From Dyella sp. BiH032 (GTDB lineage: Bacteria; Pseudomonadota; Gammaproteobacteria; Xanthomonadales; Rhodanobacteraceae), in NCBI RefSeq assembly GCF_031954525.1, contig NZ_CP134867.1, positions 2,914,001 to 2,978,000 of the forward strand: a stretch of DNA of 64,000 bases, written 5' to 3'. Both the position numbers and the translations under genes were made by a program. Below, piece after piece: positions 9,784 to 17,871 of the stretch. The first letter of the stretch is position 1. Each line of letters begins with the position of its first letter. The notes under the pieces were generated by a model. The model saw nothing but the letters and a program-made list of their open reading frames with translations, had not been told where the DNA came from and did not search any database.

Positions 9784-12700
9784 TCATTGCCCCGACCCCA
9801 CCCCTGCCTTCGTCGCCAACCGATCCACCCTTTCCAGCAACTCCCTCCCGCTCGCCGGCTTGAGCAGCGCATCGTCGAAAGCCACGTCGCCCGCCTGTGG
9901 CGCGGGGCGCGGCGGCAGCGACGAATAGAGCAGCACCGGCAACGCGGGAAGTTCGCGCCGTACCGCGCGCAGCAAGGCCCAGCCGTCCATGCCCGGCATG
10001 AACTGATCGGTCACGACCAGATCCATCGCCTGCTCCCGCAACACGGCCAGCGCCTCGTCGCCGGACGCGACCGAGAGGCTTTCGAAGCCGAAACCGTCCA
10101 GCAGGTCGCACAGCATCTCGCGACTCTGCGCCTGGTCGTCGACCACCAGGACGCGCCGGCCCGCACCTTCCACCGGATGCCCGGTGCCATCGATGTCCGG
10201 CATCGCCTGCTCGAGTTCGTCCTCCTTGGCCAGCGCGGCGTCCAGCACGAAGCCGAAGCGGCTGCCGCCGCCCGGCGCGGCGTCGATGCCCAGGCGGCTG
10301 CCCATGCGTTCCAGGATCTGCGTGACGATCGCCAGGCCCAGTCCGTGGCCGTCGTAGGCCGCGGCATTACCGCCGCGCGCGAACGGTTGCGCGAGGCGTT
10401 CGCGCTCGGCGGGTTCGATGCCGATGCCGCTGTCTTCCACCGTGACCAGCAGCCACACCCTGCCCGGCGCGCCCGGCGCGGCCGCCACCGACAGCTGGAT
10501 GTGGCCGTCGATGGTGAACTTCGCGGCGTTGCCGATCAGGTTGGCCAGCACCTGGCGCAGGCGCCGGAAATCCAGGCGAACCAGCGCGGGCAGATCCTCG
10601 GCGAAGCGCGTCGTGAAACGGTTGCCGTGCCGCTCCGCCAGCAGCGCTCCCTGCTCGGCCACGCCGTGCAGGAAGAAGTGCAGGTGACCAGGCGCCTCGA
10701 CCAGCTCCAGCTCGGTGAGTTCGTCGCGGGAAAACTCCAGCAGCTCGTCGATCAGGTCCAGCTGCTGGCGCACGCCGCTTTCGATCAGTGCCGGATAGTC
10801 GCGCTGCCGGTTTCCGCTGCGCCATTGCCGCAGGCTTTCCACCATGCCGGCCAGCGGCGAGCGCAGGTCGTGGCTGATGCGCGCCAGCAGCAGGCTGCGC
10901 GCGCGCACGGCACGCTGCAACTGCTCCGTGCGCAACGCCACCGCCCGTTCCAGCCGCTGCGCATGCCGCACCAGCACGCGCACCCGCAAGCGCCAGGCGA
11001 GTACCAGCATGCCCAGCAACAGCAGCGCGGCGCCCGCATAGGCCGGCACGCTGCGCCACCACGGCGGCGCCAGCGTGAAGACCAGGCTGATCGGCGCGGA
11101 CAGGCGCCGCTGGTTTTCGTCGACGGCCTGCAGCTCGAAGCGATAGCTGCCCGGCGGCAGCGCGGCGTAGCGCAGTTCGTGCGAAGGCGCATCGACCCAG
11201 TCGGCATCGATGTCCGACAACCGGTAGCGAAATCGCACCGGGCTGCCCGAGCTGTTGCCCAGCACGGCGAAGCGCAGCACCAGGGCGCGCCCCACGCCGA
11301 AGTCCACCTGGTGGTTGCCGCCGGTAAGGTCGTGCCCGTCATAAGCCGCCGAGACCAGCCAGGGACGGATGTCGCGCGGCGCGAGCAATTCGTCCGGCTT
11401 GAGCAGATGGGACAAGCCGACCGGCGTGCCGATCCACACCGAGCCGTCCGCATCGGCGTGGAAAGCGCCGTGGTTGGTTTCGTCCCACAGCAGGCCGTCG
11501 CGCGTGGTGAGGCGCGCCCAGCGGCGGTCCGTCAGCACGTCCACGCCGGCATTGCCGCCCACCCACAGGCGGCCGTGGCGGTCGGCGCGCAGGAAGTAGA
11601 CGCGCGAATCGGCGATCAACGGATCGTCGACCGGCGCCATCGCCACGCTGTCGCCATCGCCCGCGGCACCGGCGAGCAGACCAGGCTGCAGCGAACTGAG
11701 CCAGAGCCGGCCATCGGGCGTCGCCGCCACGTTTTCATAGCCGCCGAGCGCTTCCTCCGGCGCCACCTTCACGTGCGTCCAGTGGCCGGCGCTGTAGCGG
11801 AACAGGCCGGCGCGGCACGCCGCCCACAGGCGGCCGGCGATGTCTTCCGCGAGGTCCGAGCACATCGAGGTGGGAATGAGGTCCGGCGCCGCGCGCTCGA
11901 CTTGCCCGCTCGCCGCATCCAGACCGTAGAGACCGCCCAGCGTGTAAGCCCAGAAGCGGCCGCGGCTGTCCAGGAACGCGCCGCGCACCAGGAACGGCAG
12001 CGTGGCCACCACACGCGTCTGCCGCGTGTCCGGCGCGTAGCGCAGTACGCGTCCGTCGAACAGGAAATACCAGATCGAGCCATCCGCGGCCGCGAGCACG
12101 GTGCGCGTCTGATGCGGTGGCGCCACCGTCAGTGGCCACGGCTGCGCTCGTTCCTGCGCCGGATCGATCACGCTGCCGCCCCAGTCGTCCGCCACCCACA
12201 CGGCGCCCGTCGGCGCGCGGGCGATCGACCAGATCAGCGAACCGCCCAGGCCCTGCGCGGACGTCCAGTTCTCCACCGCATCGCGGCCGCTCCAGTGCAG
12301 CAGGCCGCGGCCGTAGGTGCCGATCCACAGTGTGCCGTCCTGGTCGACAGCCAGCGACGACACGCCCACCTGCGGCAGGCCGTCGTCGGTGCCGAACAGT
12401 TCCCAGCGGCGACCATCCCAGCGCGCCAGCCCGGTGGAACTGCGCGTGAGCACGCGGCCCTGGCGGTCTTCGACGATGTCGATGCTGGATGCGGCCACGT
12501 CCGCACTGTTGCCAGGCATGTCGCGCGCGTCGAAGCGCTCGGCGCCCGGCGCGAGCATGCGCACGGCATGGATGCCGCGCACCCACAGACTGCCGTCGCC
12601 GGCGGCAAGAAAACCCAGCCACTTATCGACGGGCACGCCGGCGTCCGGTCCGTAGCGCCGCAGCTGGCCGCCGCGCAGGCTGCACAGTTCCGCGCCGCAG

Positions 12701-13332
12701 CCGAACCAGGTAGTGCCGCCGCGGTGGAACACGGCGCTCACCTGATCCAACCCCGGGAAGGCCTGCCGCTGCTGCTCGGTGAAAGGCGTCGTCAGTTTCC
12801 AGCCACTCCCGCCATCCGGCACGAGCAGCCACAGGCGGTTGCCGCTCACCAGCCACATGCCGCTGGCGTCGTCGGCCGACAGCGTCTGGCCGCGATCGGC
12901 CAGCAGCGGCTTGCCGTCCGGACGGACCCAGCTGAAGCGCCCGTTCTCGCGCAACTGCAAACCCGCGCGCGACCCTACCCACAGGCGTCCGCGCGAGTCC
13001 TCGTCGAAACTGATGACCTCGGAGACCTGGAACCCCTGCTCCGCCCCGACCTGGCTGAAAGCCATGCCGTCGAAGCGGTACAGGCCCTTCTCCGTTCCTG
13101 CCCAGAGAAAGCCCTCGTGATCCTGATGGATACGCACCACGGAGAGACTGGTCAGGCCGCTGCTCTGGTCGTACAGAGTGAGCGGCAACTGGGCGGCGAG
13201 CGCCGACGGCGGCGACAGGCTTCCGCCGAGCACGCACCAGGCCAGGGCAAGCAGTTGGCAAAGCCGGCGTCGGCCGATCGATTCGAACAAGGTCCGAAGC
13301 CGGATCGGCGACTCACCCCTGATAGGAGTCAC
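9784..13332 (-). CDS. Two-component propeller hybrid histidine kinase
   Basis: About 1182 residues. After a signal peptide (RRRLCQLLALAW...ALA|AQL) comes a periplasmic sensor of beta-propeller (reg_prop) repeats with motifs such as GFLWAGTEKGLYRFDG and GTLWIGTYGRGLLHW. A Y_Y_Y domain follows (about 660-730), then one membrane helix near 757-777. The HisKA box has its His near 819 (ISHDLRSPLAG). The HATPase has an N box (LANLIGNAAKFT), G1 (DSGIGI) and G2 (GHGLGLAI). A C-terminal receiver has its Asp near 1106 (VVTDQFMPGMDG). I chose GTG 13332, preceded by AGGG, because a longer ATG start (13512) would place the promoter-like TATACT inside the gene and adds Ala-rich sequence of poor coding quality. 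The architecture is that of hybrid sensors for glycans or other polymers; the ligand is unknown. It lacks its own DNA-binding output. Confidence 0.88.
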   Translation of the reverse strand: MTPIRGESPIRLRTLFESIGRRRLCQLLALAWCVLGGSLSPPSALAAQLPLTLYDQSSGLTSLSVVRIHQDHEGFLWAGTEKGLYRFDGMAFSQVGAEQGFQVSEVISFDEDSRGRLWVGSRAGLQLRENGRFSWVRPDGKPLLADRGQTLSADDASGMWLVSGNRLWLLVPDGGSGWKLTTPFTEQQRQAFPGLDQVSAVFHRGGTTWFGCGAELCSLRGGQLRRYGPDAGVPVDKWLGFLAAGDGSLWVRGIHAVRMLAPGAERFDARDMPGNSADVAASSIDIVEDRQGRVLTRSSTGLARWDGRRWELFGTDDGLPQVGVSSLAVDQDGTLWIGTYGRGLLHWSGRDAVENWTSAQGLGGSLIWSIARAPTGAVWVADDWGGSVIDPAQERAQPWPLTVAPPHQTRTVLAAADGSIWYFLFDGRVLRYAPDTRQTRVVATLPFLVRGAFLDSRGRFWAYTLGGLYGLDAASGQVERAAPDLIPTSMCSDLAEDIAGRLWAACRAGLFRYSAGHWTHVKVAPEEALGGYENVAATPDGRLWLSSLQPGLLAGAAGDGDSVAMAPVDDPLIADSRVYFLRADRHGRLWVGGNAGVDVLTDRRWARLTTRDGLLWDETNHGAFHADADGSVWIGTPVGLSHLLKPDELLAPRDIRPWLVSAAYDGHDLTGGNHQVDFGVGRALVLRFAVLGNSSGSPVRFRYRLSDIDADWVDAPSHELRYAALPPGSYRFELQAVDENQRRLSAPISLVFTLAPPWWRSVPAYAGAALLLLGMLVLAWRLRVRVLVRHAQRLERAVALRTEQLQRAVRARSLLLARISHDLRSPLAGMVESLRQWRSGNRQRDYPALIESGVRQQLDLIDELLEFSRDELTELELVEAPGHLHFFLHGVAEQGALLAERHGNRFTTRFAEDLPALVRLDFRRLRQVLANLIGNAAKFTIDGHIQLSVAAAPGAPGRVWLLVTVEDSGIGIEPAERERLAQPFARGGNAAAYDGHGLGLAIVTQILERMGSRLGIDAAPGGGSRFGFVLDAALAKEDELEQAMPDIDGTGHPVEGAGRRVLVVDDQAQSREMLCDLLDGFGFESLSVASGDEALAVLREQAMDLVVTDQFMPGMDGWALLRAVRRELPALPVLLYSSLPPRPAPQAGDVAFDDALLKPASGRELLERVDRLATKAGVGSGQ

Positions 13333-13380
13333 GAAGGAAGGCCCTGGGTTGATGGCAGCGATGAAATGAAAGGCGGGCGC

Positions 13381-13386
13381 AGTATA
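13381..13386 (-). promoter_or_regulatory. Candidate -10 box for the propeller kinase
   Basis: TATACT on the minus strand, about 48 bp upstream of the proposed GTG start at 13332; no strong -35 is seen. It is used here mainly to support the shorter start. Confidence 0.35.
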
Positions 13387-13850
13387 GGCGGTGATCGTGG
13401 CCGCCGCTGTGTCGTCGGCCGCGGCGTCGCCGAACGCGGGATTCGCGCGGTCAGCCCAGGCGAAATACGCCGTCGCGCGCGCCGTCGCCGCGGCGTGCGT
13501 CTTCGCGCGCATGGCCGTTCATGGCGAGGACGTATCGCTCCAGTGCGCTCAGGGGCGCGAACTGTCGGTGAAGCTCTGCGGTCGTCGCCGTATCGCTCGA
13601 GGTCGGGCGGATGCGCCGAGCGTAAGCCGGTACCGCCGCAACGTTTCGCCTCCCAAGCGGCACTCACCACGTCGGTTTCGCGACACAAGTACCCGTTTCC
13701 CCGGGTAAAAAGCTATCGTATGCGGTCCCCAGCCCGATCCGGGGCACGCATTGCACTTCGGCAATGAGCCCTCACATAGCGAGGTGGCCGCGCGGATGAT
13801 GCGGCGTTGCTTCGGTCCGGATTCCGCTCCACCCACGAGATGCCCAGGTC
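13387..13850. other. Divergent spacer between the hybrid kinase and ribA
   Basis: Short open frames on both strands here have no family features. No FMN-riboswitch-like conserved boxes were found ahead of ribA. Nothing else is supported. Confidence 0.5.
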
Positions 13851-14504
13851 ATGTCCCCTTCCTGCCTCCAAGCCGTTCCCGCGTCGAATGAGCCTTCGGT
13901 CCGCACCGCGGCGCAGCTGCCCATTCACCTGGCCGACGGACGCGAGGCGCTCGCGACGATCTACAGCTTCCACGGCCTCGCCGACGGCAAGGAACACGTC
14001 GCGCTCCGCTTCGGCGATGGACAGGGCGACGCGCCGCTGGTCCGCGTGCATTCCGAATGCATGACCGGCGACGTGCTCGGCTCGGCGCGCTGCGATTGCG
14101 GCCCGCAGCTGCAGGAATCGCTGCGGCGCTTGCACGAAGAAGGCGGCTATCTGCTCTACCTGCGCCAGGAAGGCCGCGGCATCGGCCTCTACGCCAAGCT
14201 AGACGCCTATCGCCTGCAGGAACAGGGGCACGACACCTACGCGGCCAATCGCGCTCTCGGACATGGCGACGACGAGCGCAACTACACGGTGGCGGCCGAG
14301 ATGCTGCGTGCGCTCGGGGTGTCGCGGGTGACGCTGCTGACGAACAATCCCGACAAGCGGGCGCAGTTGGAGGCCCTGGGTATCGAGGTGGCGGAGGCGC
14401 GTCCCACGGGTGTGTTTCATGGGCGCCATAACCTGCGTTACCTGGAGGCTAAGGTGCGGCATACGCGGCATACGCTGGTGTTGCCGGTGGTGGAGGGGGG
14501 CTGA
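13851..14504 (+). CDS. ribA: GTP cyclohydrolase II
   Basis: A 217-residue stand-alone GTP cyclohydrolase II. It opens the imidazole ring of GTP, releasing formate and pyrophosphate, to give 2,5-diamino-6-ribosylamino-4(3H)-pyrimidinone 5'-phosphate, the first step of riboflavin synthesis. The zinc ligands follow the C-x10-C-x-C pattern (C70, C81, C83). The nucleotide-binding RQEGRGIGL motif begins at R105, and LLTNNPDKR lies near 162-170. The length suits a single-domain RibA, not a RibBA fusion. No other riboflavin gene is nearby and no FMN riboswitch is visible, so this may be a solitary or accessory copy. The N-terminal 20 residues are weakly constrained, so the exact start is less sure. 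Confidence 0.95.
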   Translation: MSPSCLQAVPASNEPSVRTAAQLPIHLADGREALATIYSFHGLADGKEHVALRFGDGQGDAPLVRVHSECMTGDVLGSARCDCGPQLQESLRRLHEEGGYLLYLRQEGRGIGLYAKLDAYRLQEQGHDTYAANRALGHGDDERNYTVAAEMLRALGVSRVTLLTNNPDKRAQLEALGIEVAEARPTGVFHGRHNLRYLEAKVRHTRHTLVLPVVEGG

Positions 14505-14543
14505 CGCCCGGCCTTGAGGGGCGCATTTTCGCGCGCGTCCGAT

Positions 14544-15010
14544 GCTTGTCGTTCCGGTGCAGGCCGGAAGCCAGTGGCGATATCGCTCGGTTGTCGCGGG
14601 TGCGTCGCCAGTCTGGTCTCGCCCCTTGCGGGGCGAGGGTTTCGCTCTCCTGCCGGAGAGCGAGTTACTTCTTCTTGCTTGCCCAAGAAGAAGTAACCAA
14701 GAAGAAGGGCACCCTGCGCGGCGCCCTCCGCAGCCTTCGCTGCTGCGGGTGCGTTGAGGACTGGCCGGGCTTTTCGACAGGGCATCCTGCCCTGATCGAA
14801 AAGGCGGGGACGTCCTGTCCCCGCCCCGCTTCGCGGGCCTGATCGTCCAGCCCTCACCGCCGCGAAGGGAACCCGGCAGATCAAGAGCAACACGGAGCAT
14901 CGGGCTGCGCCCTCGCTCTCGGTATGTTTTGGCTGCTTGCCGCGGTACCGCACTTCTCCTTCTCCCCTCCGGGGAGAAGGCGGGATGAGGGGCGGGGGCT
15001 CGCGGGGACG
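14544..15010 (+). repeat. Structured dispersed repeat, copy A
   Basis: About 450 bp matching 56858-57300 in the same orientation. It contains a series of hairpins: CTCGCCCC/GGGGCGAG (14618-14637), GCTCTCC/GGAGAGC (14644-14661), a perfect 13-bp stem GTTACTTCTTCTT/AAGAAGAAGTAAC (14664-14697), GCAGC/GCTGC with a CTTC loop (14730-14743), a long CTTTTCGA-CAGGGCA/TGCCCTG-TCGAAAAG stem with one bulged A (14770-14803), GGCGGGGAC/GTCCCCGCC (14803-14825) and CCCGC/GCGGG (14825-14837). It ends in a palindromic block CTTCTCCCC-TCC-GGGGAGAAG and a C/A-rich tail. Several stems differ from copy B by paired changes. Short frames cross it on both strands but none looks like a gene. Confidence 0.85.
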
Positions 15011-15189
15011 CAACTACAGCCACAACACCCTACGCACAAATCGAAGCGCACCGCACACGGCCCACCGCGACACCCTCCCGAATCGACCTTCGGCTGATAT
15101 CGCTTCTACGCCGCCTTTCTCATGGGTGGGCGACGAACCTCTGCAAGTTCACGCGTCTACGAAATGAGACCCACCGCTATCGCAGCGAA
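15011..15189. other. C/A-rich tail after repeat copy A
   Basis: A G-poor stretch on the plus strand following the repeat, similar in composition to the sequence after copy B. No gene or terminator is recognisable. Confidence 0.4.
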
Positions 15190-15909
15190 TCAGGGCCGGG
15201 ATGTCCGGCGCGGTGCGGTCTTCTCCAGATCCAGGAGGTAGCCGATGCCGCGCATGTAGGTCAGCGGGAGTTCGATGCCGGTGCGTTGTTCGACCTTGCG
15301 GCGCAGGCGGTGGATCAGCAGGTCCAGGCGTGCGGTGCGGGGTTCGCGCGAAGCGGTCTCCAGCAGACGGAGCAGTTGCTCCTTGCTCACTGGCACGTCC
15401 GGGGAATCGGCGAGGTGTCGCAGCACCAGGCGCTCGACGAACGACAGCGGCGCCACGCGCCCGTTGGGCGCCCACAGCTGCCAGTCGTCGGCGCCAAGGT
15501 ACCAGGCCTCCTCGGGCTGGACCGGCACCGGGTCCATCCGCTCCGCCAGGCGAATCAGGGCTACGCTCAGCAGCTCGGCGTCGACGGGTTTCGGCAGGCA
15601 CATGTCCGCGCCGGCATGCAGGCCGTCCAGCGGCCCCTCCTTCGGGCCGGTACCGGTGAGCAGCACGATGCCGGCGCGCGACATGCTGCGCAGGTGCCTG
15701 ACCACCGAGACGCCATGCTCGTCGGGCAGGTTTACGTCCACCAGCACGATGTCGAAGCGCTGCCCCACCCACGTACGGTAGAGGTCGGCCGCCGATGCCA
15801 TGCCGGTGGTAGCGAAGCCGGCCGCTTGCAACTTCAGGATCGCCGCCCCGTTTCGCAAGCCTGCGTCGCCCGTAACGATGGCCACCTGACGTTTTGCCAC
15901 TTCCTGCAT
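15190..15909 (-). CDS. OmpR-family response regulator (intact receiver)
   Basis: A 239-residue regulator. The receiver (about 8-120) keeps phosphoacceptor D58 in IVLVDVNLPDEHG, a Thr at LLTGTG and K107 in LPKPVD, but the usual acidic pair after beta-1 is reduced to a single D15. A linker with a WYLGADDWQLWAPNG-type strand leads to a winged-helix Trans_reg_C domain ending in RRKVEQRTGIELPLTYMRGIGYLL. No sensor kinase is adjacent. It is a paralogue of the gene at 16954-17670, sharing length, layout and the end motif, about 1 kb away on the same strand. It is monocistronic by spacing. Confidence 0.88.
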   Translation of the reverse strand: MQEVAKRQVAIVTGDAGLRNGAAILKLQAAGFATTGMASAADLYRTWVGQRFDIVLVDVNLPDEHGVSVVRHLRSMSRAGIVLLTGTGPKEGPLDGLHAGADMCLPKPVDAELLSVALIRLAERMDPVPVQPEEAWYLGADDWQLWAPNGRVAPLSFVERLVLRHLADSPDVPVSKEQLLRLLETASREPRTARLDLLIHRLRRKVEQRTGIELPLTYMRGIGYLLDLEKTAPRRTSRP

Positions 15910-16953
15910 AAATAAACCGCCCGACTCGCTGTTGCCGCTGTTCTATTGTCCGCCGCTATCGCCCATGTCGGCACGCCGCCGGAATACTTTCGCTGGCGCA
16001 AGACCCATGCCAGCTCGCGGACCATACCCGCTCCTGGCGATGTTCGCGCCACCGCCTGCGTGCTCGTCACTGCGACTGTTCGCGGGCGCACTGACCTTGA
16101 AGATGAAACGCCTCTGCACCAGGACCGTCGACAGACTCACCGCAACGCTCGACTGGCCGTGAAGGCGTCGGTGTCCACGCCGAACGTGCTCGTCTTCGGT
16201 TGGCACCCAGGCCCGGCTGGCCATGACGACCGCCGACGCGATACCCGCGCTGAAGCGCCCGCCGATGCGGTTGAAACCCTGGAGGCGCTGATCGACCTCA
16301 TCCTTAAATGCTTCCCCGCGATGAGCGCATCCACTCGGCCCTGGTGGCCCGCGCTCACGCCCGTCGGGCGATCACGTCACTCGCGCGCGTGCGCCGGCTC
16401 GAACCGGTACGTGATGACGGGTGGTTGCTGGGGAAAGGCACGCCCTATGGGCACCACGCCCGGCGTCGTGAAGCATGTCGTGCTCGATGGGTCGGTGGCA
16501 TTCGCACCGGCGCGCACAACAAAGACATGATGGGTAGTGCTTGCGAATAGAGTCATGAGTGATGTCCGCCCGTGCGCATGGGAAAGCCGGCTACGACCGG
16601 CGCCTCCGTGTGGGACTTGGAGGACAGACGTGGGACATCGACGACAGCCCCGCACCGCCTCCGGAAAACACCCCTTTCGCGACACCGTCCACGGTGCCGC
16701 GCCTATTCGTCGAAAGCCCCCCTTAGGCAAATGGACGACAGGTCGGTCGGGACGTACGCACGCTGGCGCGCGTCCTTGAAAGGCAAGCTAGCGGATGTCC
16801 GATAGCTGGACAATCCCACAAAATATCGCTTTCTTTCCGCCGCTCTTGCGTTGTCGCGCAGCCTAAGGAAGTGTGCGGCGATCGCCGCGGCGCATGCGCA
16901 AAGGTGCACAACGACGCCGTTGCGCCGACACCGTATAGCCATCATCGACATGC
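15910..16953. other. 1-kb gap without a supportable gene
   Basis: Both strands have open frames up to 194 codons (15946-16530, plus strand), but none shows family motifs, consistent codon bias or a ribosome binding site. An imperfect tandem pair of 20-bp units beginning GTGGGAC lies at 16610-16649. The region separates two paralogous regulators and could be the remains of a decayed gene, but I cannot identify one. Confidence 0.5.
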
Positions 16954-17670
16954 TCAGGTTGCGCTGTCCAATACCAGCATGTAGCCCGCGCCGCGGATGG
17001 TGGCCAGCGGCAGCGGCATACCAGTGCGCTGGAGCACACGGCGGCGCAGGCGATGCATCACGCGTTCGAAGCTGGTTGGATCGAAGTCGTCGAGCGAACT
17101 CATCAGGTCATCGATCAGCGCGGCCCGTGGCACAGGCGCCTGCGACGACGCGAACAACCGCCGCAGAATGACGCGCTCGGGCGCCGACAGCGCGAGCGCG
17201 TTCCGGCCCGGCGGGTTCAGCTGCCAGCCGTCCGCCTTGAGCGACCAGGACGTATCGCGCCGCACGCGCGCCGGCGCGCCGCCCGCCTGCATGGCCAGAC
17301 TGCGCAGCGACGCAGCGAGCACGGCGGTCTCGACCGGCTTGATGAAGCACAGGTCGACGCCGGCATGGAACACTTCCGCGTGATCGCGCGCGAACGTCCG
17401 CTCCATCAGCATGGCAATGCCGAGCGCCGAGTGGCGCCGGAGATGGCGTGCCACCGCCAGGCCGTCTTCGTCGGGAAGCTCGGCGCCCACCACGACCAGC
17501 TCATAGCGATCGCCGACCAGCGCGCGATACAGCGCCGCCGCGGTGCCGACGCCGACCGCATCGAACCCATGCGAAGCCAGGCCAGGCAGAAGCTCGTGTT
17601 CGCGGAGCCGCTCGTCCTGCTCCGCCACGACCACGGCGACGCTCTTCTTGCGGTTCTTGCCGCCTCTCAC
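16954..17670 (-). CDS. OmpR-like regulator with degenerate receiver (no phosphoacceptor Asp)
   Basis: A 238-residue paralogue of the regulator at 15190-15909. GTG 17670 is chosen for the GGAGG seven bases upstream and because it gives nearly the same length as the paralogue; an ATG at 17742 would add low-quality sequence. The receiver fold is recognisable (beta-3 reads VVVGAELPDEDG) but the phosphoacceptor position is Gly62, where the paralogue has Asp58. The acidic pocket is AEQDE. The Lys of the IKPVE motif is retained. The C-terminal winged helix is intact (SFERVMHRLRRRVLQRTGMP, then RGAGYMLVL). It therefore probably binds DNA without phosphorelay control, like other atypical response regulators (inference). 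The autotransporter gene starts at 21213 and reads towards it. Confidence 0.85.
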   Translation of the reverse strand: MRGGKNRKKSVAVVVAEQDERLREHELLPGLASHGFDAVGVGTAAALYRALVGDRYELVVVGAELPDEDGLAVARHLRRHSALGIAMLMERTFARDHAEVFHAGVDLCFIKPVETAVLAASLRSLAMQAGGAPARVRRDTSWSLKADGWQLNPPGRNALALSAPERVILRRLFASSQAPVPRAALIDDLMSSLDDFDPTSFERVMHRLRRRVLQRTGMPLPLATIRGAGYMLVLDSAT

Positions 17671-17871
17671 CCAGCCCCCTCCAGGCGCATCCGCGCCAGG
17701 CACATGTCGATGGCGGGCGTGCCCGACACCATGTCGGCGCACGCCCGCACGGAAGCTAGCCGCGTCAGGAACGGGACTTCAATCGATTCATCATAAAACG
17801 CAAATCGATCTGCGAAATTTCGCTATTGCCTAAGACCTGCCTGATGGTGCCTACGGCGATCGTGAAGGGAA

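Noticed and set aside
9787..13767. 1326-codon plus-strand frame over the hybrid kinase gene
   Set aside because: Arg/His/Gln/Ala-rich shadow of the kinase gene with no domain.
13720..13850. FMN riboswitch before ribA
   Set aside because: None of the conserved FMN-aptamer boxes is present in the 130 bp upstream.
14546..14842. Short frames across the structured repeat, also present in copy B
   Set aside because: The two copies differ by stem-preserving paired changes and small indels that shift the frame; both strands are equally open. This indicates non-coding repeat sequence.
15946..16530. 194-codon plus-strand frame in the gap between regulators
   Set aside because: No ribosome binding site, no motif and mixed composition; not reported as a gene.
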